From Caldifarciminota bacterium (GTDB taxonomy: Bacteria; Hydrothermota; Tepidihabitantia; SM23-42), in the NCBI GenBank assembly GCA_020343595.1, contig CP070802.1, forward strand, positions 612,035 to 658,434: DNA of 46,400 nucleotides. The letters run 5' to 3'. A program made the position numbers and the translations under genes. Every line of letters begins with the position of its first letter. Positions within the stretch are counted from its first letter, which is position 1. This document shows positions 35,087 through 42,794 of the stretch, piece by piece. Below the pieces are notes generated by a model that did not search any database, was not told where the DNA came from, and was given only the letters and a program-made list of their open reading frames with translations.

Positions 35087-35746
35087 ATGAAAAAAACAAT
35101 ACCTTTAACCCTTATATTCATTGCCGGATTACTCGGCGTGATCTCATTTGTTATTCCTCACCCCTCATACCAGGTATATGACGAATGGATACGCAATGAT
35201 CTCCTGCGCGTGCTCTCCGCATTTGCAGTGGTGCTTGCGCTCGGCAGTCTGCTCAGGGTGCACTTCGACAAGATCAAACGTAAAAGGAAAAACTGGCAAT
35301 TTTCGTGGTTACTCCTCATCGCGTTCGGCGGCTCGGCTGTCGTCGGACTTTTTGGAGGCGTGGCAGCCGACGGCGTTTTGCCAACAGCAGTCGGTTCGTT
35401 CCAATTCGATATTCAAACGTTATACGAAAACATCGTAATACCACTTGCATCTTCCATGTTTGCACTCCTCGCATTCTTCATGGCTTCAGCAGCATACCGG
35501 GCGTTCAGAGTACGCTCAATGGAAGCAACACTCCTTCTGGTGGCGGCTTTTATCGTAATGGTCGGCGTTTTGCCTATGGGTTACAGTATTTCAAAACACC
35601 TCCCTGGATTTGTCCAGTGGATATTGAACGTCCCTAATGTGGCAGGCCAACGCGGCATCGTGTTCGGTATTGCGCTTGGCGTGGTCGCGACATCCCTCAA
35701 GATCATCCTCGGCATTGAACGAGCCTGGCTAGGAGGTGGCGAGTGA
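35087..35746 (+). CDS. Cassette 2 protein B2: polytopic membrane protein
   Basis: This 219-residue B-family protein has about six membrane helices. After the second helix is a basic loop (RVHFDKIKRKRKNW). B2-B4 all carry a segment GLFGG...LPT..G.F.FDI.T between helices 3 and 4 that B1 lacks or has reduced. The tail ATSLKIILGIERAWLGG is nearly invariant among copies. AGGAG lies before the ATG. It overlaps C2 as GTGA: the C2 start is GTG at 35743. Confidence 0.86.
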   Translation: MKKTIPLTLIFIAGLLGVISFVIPHPSYQVYDEWIRNDLLRVLSAFAVVLALGSLLRVHFDKIKRKRKNWQFSWLLLIAFGGSAVVGLFGGVAADGVLPTAVGSFQFDIQTLYENIVIPLASSMFALLAFFMASAAYRAFRVRSMEATLLLVAAFIVMVGVLPMGYSISKHLPGFVQWILNVPNVAGQRGIVFGIALGVVATSLKIILGIERAWLGGGE

Positions 35747-36606
35747 AACTATACGAAAGACTCATGACAATCGACCGCCGGATCATCTATGGTATCCTGC
35801 TCGGCGTCGTCACGTTGCCCCTTATTTTCCCCTCTGTTGTGAAGGTCACACCGATGTCGCCGGTCGAGAAACTCTTCACTGCGGTTGACAACACAACGAA
35901 CGACAAGGCGCTCATCCTCGATTGCAGCTATTCACCCCAGATAAAAGCCGAGGTCGAACCCATGGCCATCGCCGTGCTCAGACACGCGTTCAAAACGAGA
36001 AAGAAGATTCTTGTCTTGAGCCTGTATGTCGAGATGATCGGATTGGCAACCAGGGCAATAAATCAGGTTGTCGAAGAATTCAATAGTAATGCCCAGACCT
36101 ACGAGGACAGTCTCATCTATGGACGTGATTATGTCTTCCTCGGCTGGCAACCACCGCCGATCGTACCCATGCTCGGTATGGGAGAAAGTATATCCAACAT
36201 ATATGTCGTCGATTACTATGGAAACCAAACTGACACTCTCCAAATGATGGAAAGAATCAGAAATTACAATGACATAAGCATACTCGTGGCACTCAGCGGC
36301 TCCCGCATCCCGATATCCTGGGTCGCCTATGCACAGAACAGGTATGGCCTCGCAGTTGGCGTCGGGTGTACAGCTGTTTCAGGAGCAGATTTCTATCCCT
36401 ACTACCAGACCGGACAATTCACCGGTCTCATGGTAGGAATGAAGGGCGCCGCAGAATACGAAGAACTCGTCGAGGCGAACTACGGCGTGAAGGGAAGACG
36501 AGTTGCCAGTGAGGCAATGCTATCTCTCACCTACGCGCATCTGGCAATCATCCTCTTTATTGTCATAGGAAACATTGGGTTCTTTCTGCACAGGAGGAGA
36601 AAATGA
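35743..36606 (+). CDS. Cassette 2 protein C2: doubly anchored extracytoplasmic-domain protein
   Basis: This 287-residue C-family protein has an N-terminal basic segment (IDRRIIY), a membrane helix (about 13-31), a soluble domain and a C-terminal helix (about 262-282) ending HRRRK. The positive-inside rule places the domain outside the cytoplasm. Blocks shared with C3 and C4 are EDSLIYGRDYVFLGWQPPP, PMLGMGES, YYGNQTDTL, and QTGQFTGLMVGMKGAAEYEE. It starts with GTG in the end of B2. Its stop overlaps the D2 ATG directly, so this cassette has no micro-ORF. Confidence 0.86.
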   Translation: MKLYERLMTIDRRIIYGILLGVVTLPLIFPSVVKVTPMSPVEKLFTAVDNTTNDKALILDCSYSPQIKAEVEPMAIAVLRHAFKTRKKILVLSLYVEMIGLATRAINQVVEEFNSNAQTYEDSLIYGRDYVFLGWQPPPIVPMLGMGESISNIYVVDYYGNQTDTLQMMERIRNYNDISILVALSGSRIPISWVAYAQNRYGLAVGVGCTAVSGADFYPYYQTGQFTGLMVGMKGAAEYEELVEANYGVKGRRVASEAMLSLTYAHLAIILFIVIGNIGFFLHRRRK

Positions 36607-37244
36607 ATATCTCAACTGACCCGTGGATCTGGATATCATCGATTTTGAGTTTGGCAATACTCTCTTTTCTCTACAAGGAAAATCCGTTCTTTAGAGCTGC
36701 TGAACATATCTTCTTGGGCGTTGCTAACGGATATCTCGTCACCTTCTACTGGCATCGAATACTCATGCCTATACTTTTCAGGCCACTGTTCCAGCAAGGT
36801 CAATTACTACTTATCATTCCTTTCACCATCGGCATCCTCTACTTGACGCGTTTCATCCCGAGAATATCCTGGCTTGTGCGTATACCGATCGCCATCTATA
36901 TGGGATACTGGACCGGCGTTCTGATACCGGCGACCATTCAGGCACAGATCATCAAACAGGTTCAGGGTACGGTACTGACATCCGCCAATTTCCAATCATG
37001 GAACGCAGGCGCCTGGGGTATAGTATGGTCGGTCATCGTCTTCATTGGCGTTCTCTGCACTCTCTCCTACTTCTATTTCTCACGCGAACACAAGGGTGTC
37101 ATTGGCGTTACCTCACGTGTCGGAATCGTTTTCGTTATGATCGGATTCGGCGCCGCCTTCGGATACACGGTCATGGCGCGTATCAGCCTGTTGATAGGCA
37201 AATTACAGTTCCTGTTAGGAGATTGGCTCGGGATAATTCGATAA
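36603..37244 (+). CDS. Cassette 2 protein D2: polytopic membrane protein
   Basis: This 213-residue D-family protein has six predicted helices (about residues 8-24, 38-52, 62-78, 84-105, 137-158, 168-190). It keeps the family blocks STDPWIWI, FIPRISWLVRIPI, VLCTLSYFYFSREHKGVIG and FGYTVMARISLLIGK. This copy alone is directly coupled to C through ATGA, with AGGAGG eight bases upstream. It is followed by an intrinsic terminator, which ends the cassette 2 transcript. Confidence 0.86.
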   Translation: MNISTDPWIWISSILSLAILSFLYKENPFFRAAEHIFLGVANGYLVTFYWHRILMPILFRPLFQQGQLLLIIPFTIGILYLTRFIPRISWLVRIPIAIYMGYWTGVLIPATIQAQIIKQVQGTVLTSANFQSWNAGAWGIVWSVIVFIGVLCTLSYFYFSREHKGVIGVTSRVGIVFVMIGFGAAFGYTVMARISLLIGKLQFLLGDWLGIIR

Positions 37245-37277
37245 ACCGTAACAAGGCCATATTTCATAAAATATTCA

Positions 37278-37317
37278 GGCGCACTGTCTGAAATAACAGA
37301 GGCAGTGCGCCGCCTTT
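37278..37317 (+). terminator. Intrinsic terminator after cassette 2
   Basis: Stem GGCGCACTG (37278-37286) with CAGTGCGCC (37303-37311), topped by an inner TCTG/CAGA stem, followed by a short GCCTTTC tract. The stem is strong and the T run weak. Confidence 0.75.
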
Positions 37318-37327
37318 CACAAACCTC

Positions 37328-37355
37328 TTTACTTCATTATTTCCTTCGGTATAAT
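37328..37355 (+). promoter_or_regulatory. Promoter of cassette 3
   Basis: -35 TTTACT (37328-37333), 16-base spacer, perfect -10 TATAAT (37350-37355). The same TTTACT-N16-TATAAT arrangement sits before cassette 4. Transcription from here gives a leader of about 335 bases before A4. Confidence 0.75.
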
Positions 37356-37424
37356 CTCCTTTCACGAATTCATGCCAAAGGATTCAATGCACAAACACCT
37401 AGTTCGGAACGAAGCGTCTTGTTT

Positions 37425-37491
37425 CTCAACCCGAAATGCGCAGGTGAATTGCTTATTACCTGCGCTTTTGTCGCATGATTTTTGGGTTGAG
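37425..37491 (+). promoter_or_regulatory. Nested hairpin in the cassette 3 leader, possible attenuator
   Basis: Outer stem CTCAACCC (37425-37432) with GGGTTGAG (37484-37491). Inner stem GCGCAGGT (37438-37445) with ACCTGCGC (37458-37465), followed by TTTTG. The inner hairpin with its short T run could act as a weak terminator inside the leader. No equivalent GC-rich stem was found in the cassette 4 leader. Confidence 0.5.
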
Positions 37492-37697
37492 GTTGAGATG
37501 CTAGACATGACTCCACAGCAGAGCACTGATAACAGTATCCAGCATCATAATCCCACAAATAGGTCCTATGGTATTGGTCGTGGCAGCCTGTATCGTCCTA
37601 GGTCATTGTCTTTGGTGCCGACCGTAAAACGTACAACCAAGATCCATACCGGCAGCTACGACCAACACCCATGTACTTGGTTCTACAAGGAGGTTCA
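37485..37697 (+). repeat. Leader module repeated before A4 and A5, with a 92-base inverted-repeat hairpin
   Basis: This stretch is homologous to 41481-41699: identical 21 bases at its start (37485-37505), the shared word CACAAATAGGTC, and a near-identical end with AAGGAGGTTCA before the A start codon. Inside is an imperfect inverted repeat, TTGGTCGTGGCAGCC at 37574-37588 pairing with GGCAGCTACGACCAA at 37651-37665. A frame is open across the leader (37372-37701). However, the matching frame differs between the two copies at the conserved words, so nucleic-acid-level function is more likely than protein. Confidence 0.75.
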
Positions 37698-38783
37698 ATG
37701 ATTTGCACGTTATTAGCGGGCATCTTCGCGCTTGCTCCACCGACCGCTGTTCATGCTTATGATACACCGGATGACGGCGGCGGGGCAGTGAAAATCGAGT
37801 GGCAGCTATCGGCCGACGATATGACCGTAGACAAATATGAAGTCTACCGCAGCGAAAACGGCGTTGATTACAAGAAGGTCGGGCTCATAGGCCGGGGTCG
37901 CAACCAGATCGAAGATGAAACTGAAGATGGCAAGGATTATTATTACAAGGTGGCTGCGGTAAGCGATACCGTAACGGCATTCTCCGCACCAACTGCATCG
38001 GTAGCGAGCAGTGCTCAATGGCTCAACCGTAGGAAGATCAACATAATCATCGCCGTATTGGTTTTTGGAGGTCTGATACTAGCCTTCATACAGCACGCGC
38101 GCCGAGGCAGGAAGCTATTCGTTAGAAAGATAGCCGGACTCCACGCGATCGACGATGCAGTGGGCCGTGCAACCGAAATGGGCAAACCGATCCTCTACTG
38201 TCCGGGCATCGGGTATATCGAAGACATTGCGACGATCGCCTCTTTGAACATTCTGGGTGAAGTGGCAAAAAAATGCGGCGAATATGATACCAAACTCATC
38301 AATCCGCATTTTGACCCGATCGTTTATACGGTGGCTCGCGAAATAGTGAAAGAATCATACACTGATGTGGGCCGGCCCGACGCATTCGATCCGGATAGTG
38401 TATATTATGTAACCGACTCTCAGTTTGCCTATGCAGCTGCCGTCGATGGCATAATGATACGGGAACTGCCTGCAACCAACTTCCTCGTGGGCTGGTTCCG
38501 TGCGGAATCACTTATCCTCGCCGAGACCGGTGCTTCGACCGGCGCGATCCAGATCGCGGGGACTGACCAGGTCTCTCAATTGCCATTTTTCGTTACTGCC
38601 TGCGACTACACGCTGATAGGTGAAGAGTTATACGCTGCCTCAGCATATATTTCAAGGGAACCACTACTACTGGGTGCCATAAAGGGTGAGGATTGGGGCA
38701 AAGTGATAATCGGTGTTATACTTGTCGTCGGCTCACTCATCGGGTTGTTCACGTTGTTTCCGGTCATGCAGTTTTTTGATTAG
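37698..38783 (+). CDS. Cassette 3 protein A4: FN3 - membrane helix - conserved domain - membrane helix
   Basis: This 361-residue A-family protein begins MICTLLAGIFALAPPT. The start at 37698 is fixed by AAGGAGG four bases upstream; an in-frame ATG nine codons earlier lacks one. The FN3 domain has KIEWQLSADDMTVDKYEVYR and YYYKVAAVSD. A membrane helix at about 114-132 precedes HARRGRKLF. The conserved domain includes YIEDIATIASLNILGEVAKK, ETGASTGAIQIAGTD and FVTACDYTLIGEELYAASAY. It is very like A3, and differs by ELPATNF where most copies have E(K/R)PATNF. It sits behind a long structured leader. Confidence 0.87.
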   Translation: MICTLLAGIFALAPPTAVHAYDTPDDGGGAVKIEWQLSADDMTVDKYEVYRSENGVDYKKVGLIGRGRNQIEDETEDGKDYYYKVAAVSDTVTAFSAPTASVASSAQWLNRRKINIIIAVLVFGGLILAFIQHARRGRKLFVRKIAGLHAIDDAVGRATEMGKPILYCPGIGYIEDIATIASLNILGEVAKKCGEYDTKLINPHFDPIVYTVAREIVKESYTDVGRPDAFDPDSVYYVTDSQFAYAAAVDGIMIRELPATNFLVGWFRAESLILAETGASTGAIQIAGTDQVSQLPFFVTACDYTLIGEELYAASAYISREPLLLGAIKGEDWGKVIIGVILVVGSLIGLFTLFPVMQFFD

Positions 38784-38792
38784 GGGGCTGTC

Positions 38793-39455
38793 ATGAAAAG
38801 ATATATTCCTTTATTATTGGTATTCGTTTTTGGTATACTCGGTATCATACCATTCATCGTGCCCCATCCAGTGGTTCAAGGCACCGATGAATTCCTACGC
38901 AACAACCTGCTTAAGATACTCGCCGCCTTCGCGCTCATACTCGGGTTGGGCAGCCTTTTAAGGGTACACTACGACAAGATCCGACGCAAGGGTCAGAACT
39001 GGGAATATTCGTGGGTGCTCATTGTGACCTTTGTCGTTACTTCGATCATCGGATTGTTCGGGGGTGTCTCAGGCACGGGCATTTTGCCGACGAGGATCGG
39101 CTCTTTCGCCTTCGATATCTGGACCATTTATTTCAACATAGAGGTACCGCTCGGCGCCGCCATGTTCGCACTTCTTTCCTTTTTCATGGCTTCGGCGGCC
39201 TATCGCGCGTTCCGTGCCCGTTCGACCGAAGCATCCCTTCTGCTGGTATCGGCATTCATCGTCATGCTCGGTGTTCTGCCTCTCGGCAATGAGATCTCGC
39301 CCCACCTTCCCTCTTTTGCGCAGTGGATAATGGACGTACCCAATGTCGCCGGACAGCGCGGCATTCTTTTTGGCGTTGCGCTTGGCATGCTGGCTACTGC
39401 GCTCAAGATCATCCTCGGTATCGAACGCTCGTGGCTCGGTGGAGGTGGTGAATGA
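38793..39455 (+). CDS. Cassette 3 protein B3: polytopic membrane protein
   Basis: This 220-residue B-family protein has about six helices. Its loop RVHYDKIRRKGQNWEYS is predicted cytoplasmic. The segment GLFGGVSGTGILPTRIGSF lies between helices 3 and 4, and the tail reads ALKIILGIERSWLGGGGE. Nine bases follow the A4 stop. The ribosome site is weak (AGGGGG), so expression may rely on A4 translation. It overlaps C3 by ATGA. Confidence 0.86.
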   Translation: MKRYIPLLLVFVFGILGIIPFIVPHPVVQGTDEFLRNNLLKILAAFALILGLGSLLRVHYDKIRRKGQNWEYSWVLIVTFVVTSIIGLFGGVSGTGILPTRIGSFAFDIWTIYFNIEVPLGAAMFALLSFFMASAAYRAFRARSTEASLLLVSAFIVMLGVLPLGNEISPHLPSFAQWIMDVPNVAGQRGILFGVALGMLATALKIILGIERSWLGGGGE

Positions 39456-40351
39456 AGATCATCGACATTTTGACGAAGATCGACCGCCGTGTCATCTACC
39501 TGATACTCTTTGCGGTCGTGACGCTGCCGATCATATTCCCATCCGCAAAATCCATACGGGTAATGCCGCCGGTCGAGAAGCTTTACGATGCAATAGATAA
39601 TATCCCGGAAGACAAAGCACTGATCATTGATTTCGATTATGACCCCCAAACCCTGCCAGAGATCGAACCCATGGCCTTTGCTATACTGCGTCACGCATTC
39701 AGGAAACGGATCAAGATCCTTGCTTTGAGCCTTTATGTGCAACCTCTTGGCCTTGCGCAGAATGCACTGATCAGTGTGTCTGAGGAGTTCAACAGCGTTG
39801 CCGTAACAAGTGAAGACAGCATCATATACGGCCGTGACTACGTTTTCCTTGGATGGCAACCACCGCCATTGATCCCAATACTCGGTATGGGCGAGAGCAT
39901 TGTCAATGTCTACAAGACAGATTACTACGGCAATCAAACCGACACGCTGCCGCTCATGAAAGAAGTGAAGAACTACGCTGACGTCGGGCTACTCGTGTCA
40001 CTGAGCAGCGGTGATCCTCCGAAGTGGTGGATCGAATACGCACAAAACAGATTCGGATTGAAAGTCGGTGCCGGGATAACCGCGGTGAGCGCCTCTGAAT
40101 TTTACCCCTACCTGCAGACCGGTCAATTCTCCGGACTCATGGTCGGGATGAAGGGTGCAGCCGAGTACGAAGAACAGGTAGAAAACAAACTCAACATCAA
40201 AGTGCGCCGCAAAGCGAGCGAGTCCATGTCTTCACTTACTTATGCTCATCTGGTCATAATTATATTCATTCTGATCGGCAATACCGGATACTTCATATCC
40301 CGCCGCAAGACCAAATCGTCACCGACCACACCCACAGGGAGGCCAAGATGA
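39452..40351 (+). CDS. Cassette 3 protein C3: doubly anchored extracytoplasmic-domain protein
   Basis: This 299-residue C-family protein has IDRRVIY before the first helix (about 15-32). A domain follows with ALIIDFDYDPQTLPEIEPMA, EDSIIYGRDYVFLGWQPPP, GMGESI, DYYGNQTDTLP, and QTGQFSGLMVGMKGAAEYEE. A C-terminal helix leads to a longer Lys/Arg/Thr/Pro tail than in other copies. It overlaps B3 at its start and the micro-ORF at its end by ATGA. Closest to C4. Confidence 0.86.
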   Translation: MKIIDILTKIDRRVIYLILFAVVTLPIIFPSAKSIRVMPPVEKLYDAIDNIPEDKALIIDFDYDPQTLPEIEPMAFAILRHAFRKRIKILALSLYVQPLGLAQNALISVSEEFNSVAVTSEDSIIYGRDYVFLGWQPPPLIPILGMGESIVNVYKTDYYGNQTDTLPLMKEVKNYADVGLLVSLSSGDPPKWWIEYAQNRFGLKVGAGITAVSASEFYPYLQTGQFSGLMVGMKGAAEYEEQVENKLNIKVRRKASESMSSLTYAHLVIIIFILIGNTGYFISRRKTKSSPTTPTGRPR

Positions 40352-40449
40352 CCGCGCGAATGAACCATCAGCTCATATATATGCAAAACATCGAACATCA
40401 CTGTAATCTGTTTGTCATCACCGCAATCGAATGGGAGGAACGACCATGA
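40348..40449 (+). CDS. Micro-ORF E3 between C3 and D3 (33 codons)
   Basis: The ATG overlaps the C3 stop (ATGA at 40348-40351) and the TGA overlaps the D3 start (ATGA at 40446-40449), so the frame exactly bridges the two genes. The peptide has the core EHHCNLFVITAIE, close to EKHHCNLSFIAVIE in cassette 4 and RHHSNQYYIIV in cassette 1. The double coupling and recurring His-His-Cys-Asn core support a translated microprotein. Its function is unknown; a short hydrophobic stretch could contact the membrane subunits. Confidence 0.6.
   Translation: MTARMNHQLIYMQNIEHHCNLFVITAIEWEERP
40397..40428 (+). repeat. Pair of 12-base repeats spaced 20 bases (cassette 3 copy)
   Basis: ATCACTGTAATC (40397-40408) and ATCACCGCAATC (40417-40428) match at 10 of 12 positions and start exactly 20 bases apart. 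They are read in different codon phases within micro-ORF E3. This hints at a DNA- or RNA-level signal. Confidence 0.55.
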
Positions 40450-41087
40450 ATATTTCAACTGATCCCTGGGTATGGATAAGTGCGCTTTGTACAATCGCGA
40501 TCTTCTCGTTTCTTTGGCGCGATAATCCCTTCTACAAGATCGCCGAGCATGTATTCGTCGGCGTTGCCAATGGCTGGGCAGTGACTTTCTACTGGCACAA
40601 TGTGCTCATGCCTACGTTATTCGATCCGCTTTTCAGACAAGGCCAGTTACTCTTCATCATCCCCTTCATCATCGGCATGCTCTACCTCACCAGATTCATC
40701 CCGCGTGTATCATGGCTCGTTCGCATCCCCATTGGCATCTCCATGGGCTATTACGTTGGAGCGAGCATACCCGCTGTGAGCCAGGCGCTTATCATCAAAC
40801 AGATACAGGGTACTTTTCTAACACCGCAGAATTTTCAAGCATGGCATGCGGGCAATCTGGGCGTGGTGTGGTCAATAATCCTTTTCATCGGCGTTATCTG
40901 CACCCTCTCGTACTTCTACTTCTCCAGAGAACACAAGGGCATTCTCGGCACCACCTCACGTATCGGTATAGTCTTTGTAATGATCGGATTTGGTGCAGCA
41001 TTCGGCTATACGGTCATGGCTCGTATTAGCCTACTCATCGGCCGCATCCAGTATCTACTCGGCCCCTGGTTAGGCATTGTCGATTAA
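40446..41087 (+). CDS. Cassette 3 protein D3: polytopic membrane protein
   Basis: This 213-residue D-family protein starts MNISTDPWVW at 40446, with GGGAGG seven bases upstream; an earlier in-frame codon at 40431 is unlikely. It shows the family blocks FLWRDNPFYKIAEHVFVGVANG, RFIPRVSWLVRIPIG, FSREHKGILGTTSRIGIV and FGYTVMARISLLIGR. Trp replaces the Tyr of FLYKDNPF seen in other copies. A strong intrinsic terminator follows 25 bases after the stop. Confidence 0.87.
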   Translation: MNISTDPWVWISALCTIAIFSFLWRDNPFYKIAEHVFVGVANGWAVTFYWHNVLMPTLFDPLFRQGQLLFIIPFIIGMLYLTRFIPRVSWLVRIPIGISMGYYVGASIPAVSQALIIKQIQGTFLTPQNFQAWHAGNLGVVWSIILFIGVICTLSYFYFSREHKGILGTTSRIGIVFVMIGFGAAFGYTVMARISLLIGRIQYLLGPWLGIVD

Positions 41088-41111
41088 GTAAAAAACTCTA
41101 GTTTCAAACAC

Positions 41112-41153
41112 AAGAGGCGGCGAACGGACACTTCTACCGGGCGCCGCCTCTTT
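41112..41153 (+). terminator. Intrinsic terminator after cassette 3
   Basis: AAGAGGCGGCG (41112-41122) pairs with CGCCGCCTCTT (41142-41152), with a 19-base loop and T-rich flank. It separates cassette 3 from the cassette 4 promoter 13 bases on. Confidence 0.82.
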
Positions 41154-41165
41154 AAACCATAAGTC

Positions 41166-41193
41166 TTTACTTACCTACCTTCTCTGATATAAT
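41166..41193 (+). promoter_or_regulatory. Promoter of cassette 4
   Basis: -35 TTTACT (41166-41171), 16-base spacer, -10 TATAAT (41188-41193), the same design as the cassette 3 promoter. The predicted leader before A5 is about 500 bases. Confidence 0.75.
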
Positions 41194-41364
41194 TAACAAA
41201 CACAAAACGAATGGACAATCACTATCCATCGAACCACATGGGAACCTTATGCGGCTACTGGCCTCGAAGAGTAAATCGGACAATGGTGTCGTTAATCGAA
41301 ACCGAACTTCTACGGACATACCGCATTTCGCAACCAACCAACGCAATACCGAGGTCTAGGGTTA

Positions 41365-41457
41365 TTCGTCATGGCAGCCTGTATTGTCTTATGCCCTTGT
41401 CACTGGTTACAAACCGAGAACCGTCCAACCAAAGACCATACCGGCAGCCACGACAAG
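41365..41457 (+). repeat. Extra upstream copy of the 93-base inverted-repeat element
   Basis: TTCGTCATGGCAGCC (41365-41379) pairs imperfectly with GGCAGCCACGACAAG (41443-41457). A small GGTT-ACA-AACC hairpin lies between (41405-41415). The element recurs 204 bases downstream and once before A4. The rest of the leader, 41194-41364, shows no gene or clear structure apart from frames that resemble nothing known. Confidence 0.7.
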
Positions 41458-41480
41458 AAACCAATAACATATGGTCATTA

Positions 41481-41699
41481 GGTTGAGGTTGAGATGCTAG
41501 ATACAAAAGCACTTCATCAAGAGCAAAAGTTTTCCAGCATCCCAAACCCACAAATAGGTCATATGTTATTCGTCATGGCAGCCCGTATTGTGGTAGGTCT
41601 TTGTCCCGGGTTACAAACCAAGAAGCATACAACCAAAGACCATACCAGCAGCCACGACAAAAACCAACAACCATGTACTCAGTTCCATAAGGAGGTTCA
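41481..41699 (+). repeat. Leader module before A5, homologous to 37485-37697
   Basis: It begins with the same 21 bases as the cassette 3 module (41481-41501). It carries the inverted repeat TTCGTCATGGCAGCC (41569-41583) / AGCAGCCACGACAAA (41647-41661) and ends with AAGGAGGTTCA before ATG 41700. Small frames cross it but do not keep phase with the copy before A4. Confidence 0.75.
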
Positions 41700-42785
41700 A
41701 TGATTTATATTCTCTTTAGCGGCATCTTTGCACTTGCGCCGCCGACTGGGGTAAAAGCCTATGATACACCGAACGATCGCGGCGATGCGATCACGGTCGA
41801 ATGGCTGCTCTCGCCCGATGACAACATGATCGAGGGCTACGAAATATACCGCAGCGAGAAAGGTAAGGAATACGAACTCGTCGGCTTCATCGGTGCCGGG
41901 CGCACCACATACGAAGACCAAACAGAAACCGGCACGGAATACACTTACAAGGTCGCTGCTCTGTATGATTCAGAAAGGTCTTATTCAGAACCTTCACCGG
42001 TAGCCCGAAGCGAACCGCAGTGGTTCGATAAAGAATCGGTCAATCTGCTCATCGGCGTCATCGTGTTCTGCCTGATAATCCTGTATTTCATAGACCAGGC
42101 AAGAAGAGGAAAGAGACTACAAATCCGCAAGATCAGCGGACTTGATGCGGTTGACGAAGCGGTCGGCCGGGCAACGGAAATGGGCCGACCAATTCTATAC
42201 AGCATGGGCATCGGGCTCGTAGACTACATTGCCACAATTGCATCCTTCAATATTCTTGGCGAGATCGCAAAGAAGACCGGCCAATACGAAACGCCACTTA
42301 TCGTTCCAACTTCCAATCCGGTCGTCTATACTGTAGCACGAGAGATCGTCAAGGAATCATATTCTACAATAGGCAGACCAGACCTCTTCGATACGGACAA
42401 GGTATATTTCGTCACCGACTCTCAATTTGCCTATGCTGCGGCTGTTGACGGGGTCATGCTCAGAGAAAAACCAGCAGCGAATTTCTTCATCGGATACTTC
42501 AAGGCCGAGTCCTTGATAATGGCCGAAACCGGTGCCTCGACCGGTGCCATCCAGATCGCCGGCACTGATCAGATCACGCAATTGCCATTTTTTGTGACCG
42601 CATGTGACTTTACCTTGATCGGCGAAGAATTGTATGCCGCCTCGGCATATATCTCAAAAGAACCCCTTCTTCTGGGCGCAATCAAGGGTGAAGACCTTGG
42701 TAAGATCGTCATACTCAGTGTACTCGTGGTCGCCTCGCTCGTCGGATTGCTGACCAAATTCCCCGTTCTTAATATTTTCCGATAG
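41700..42785 (+). CDS. Cassette 4 protein A5: FN3 - membrane helix - conserved domain - membrane helix
   Basis: This 361-residue A-family protein begins MIYILFSGIFALAPPTG, again with no Lys/Arg before the hydrophobic run. The FN3 domain has TVEWLLSPDDNMIEGYEIYR and YTYKVAALYD. TM1 at about 114-132 is followed by ARRGKRLQIRK. Its conserved domain deviates most among A3-A5: GLVDYIATIASFNILGEIAKKTGQYET, PAANFFIG for PATNFFVG, and CDFTLIGEEL for CDYTLIGEEL. The start has AAGGAGG four bases upstream behind the long leader. B4 follows after nine bases. Confidence 0.87.
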   Translation: MIYILFSGIFALAPPTGVKAYDTPNDRGDAITVEWLLSPDDNMIEGYEIYRSEKGKEYELVGFIGAGRTTYEDQTETGTEYTYKVAALYDSERSYSEPSPVARSEPQWFDKESVNLLIGVIVFCLIILYFIDQARRGKRLQIRKISGLDAVDEAVGRATEMGRPILYSMGIGLVDYIATIASFNILGEIAKKTGQYETPLIVPTSNPVVYTVAREIVKESYSTIGRPDLFDTDKVYFVTDSQFAYAAAVDGVMLREKPAANFFIGYFKAESLIMAETGASTGAIQIAGTDQITQLPFFVTACDFTLIGEELYAASAYISKEPLLLGAIKGEDLGKIVILSVLVVASLVGLLTKFPVLNIFR

Positions 42786-42794
42786 GAGATAAAG

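Noticed and set aside
37372..37701. A 109-codon frame filling the cassette 3 leader and ending in the A4 start (ATGA)
   Set aside because: The homologous leader before A5 keeps the nucleotide words but in a different reading frame, and the peptide has no recognisable composition or family. Inverted repeats explain the conservation better.
41365..41661. Possible CRISPR array in the cassette 4 leader
   Set aside because: There are only two spaced copies, each about 93 bases and palindromic, with no short identical repeats, regular spacers or cas genes.
41211..41703. Two frames (91 and 69 codons) covering the cassette 4 leader
   Set aside because: They resemble the cassette 3 leader frame only over short patches (around GSLY and KEVQ) and shift phase between copies. 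Treated as untranslated leader.
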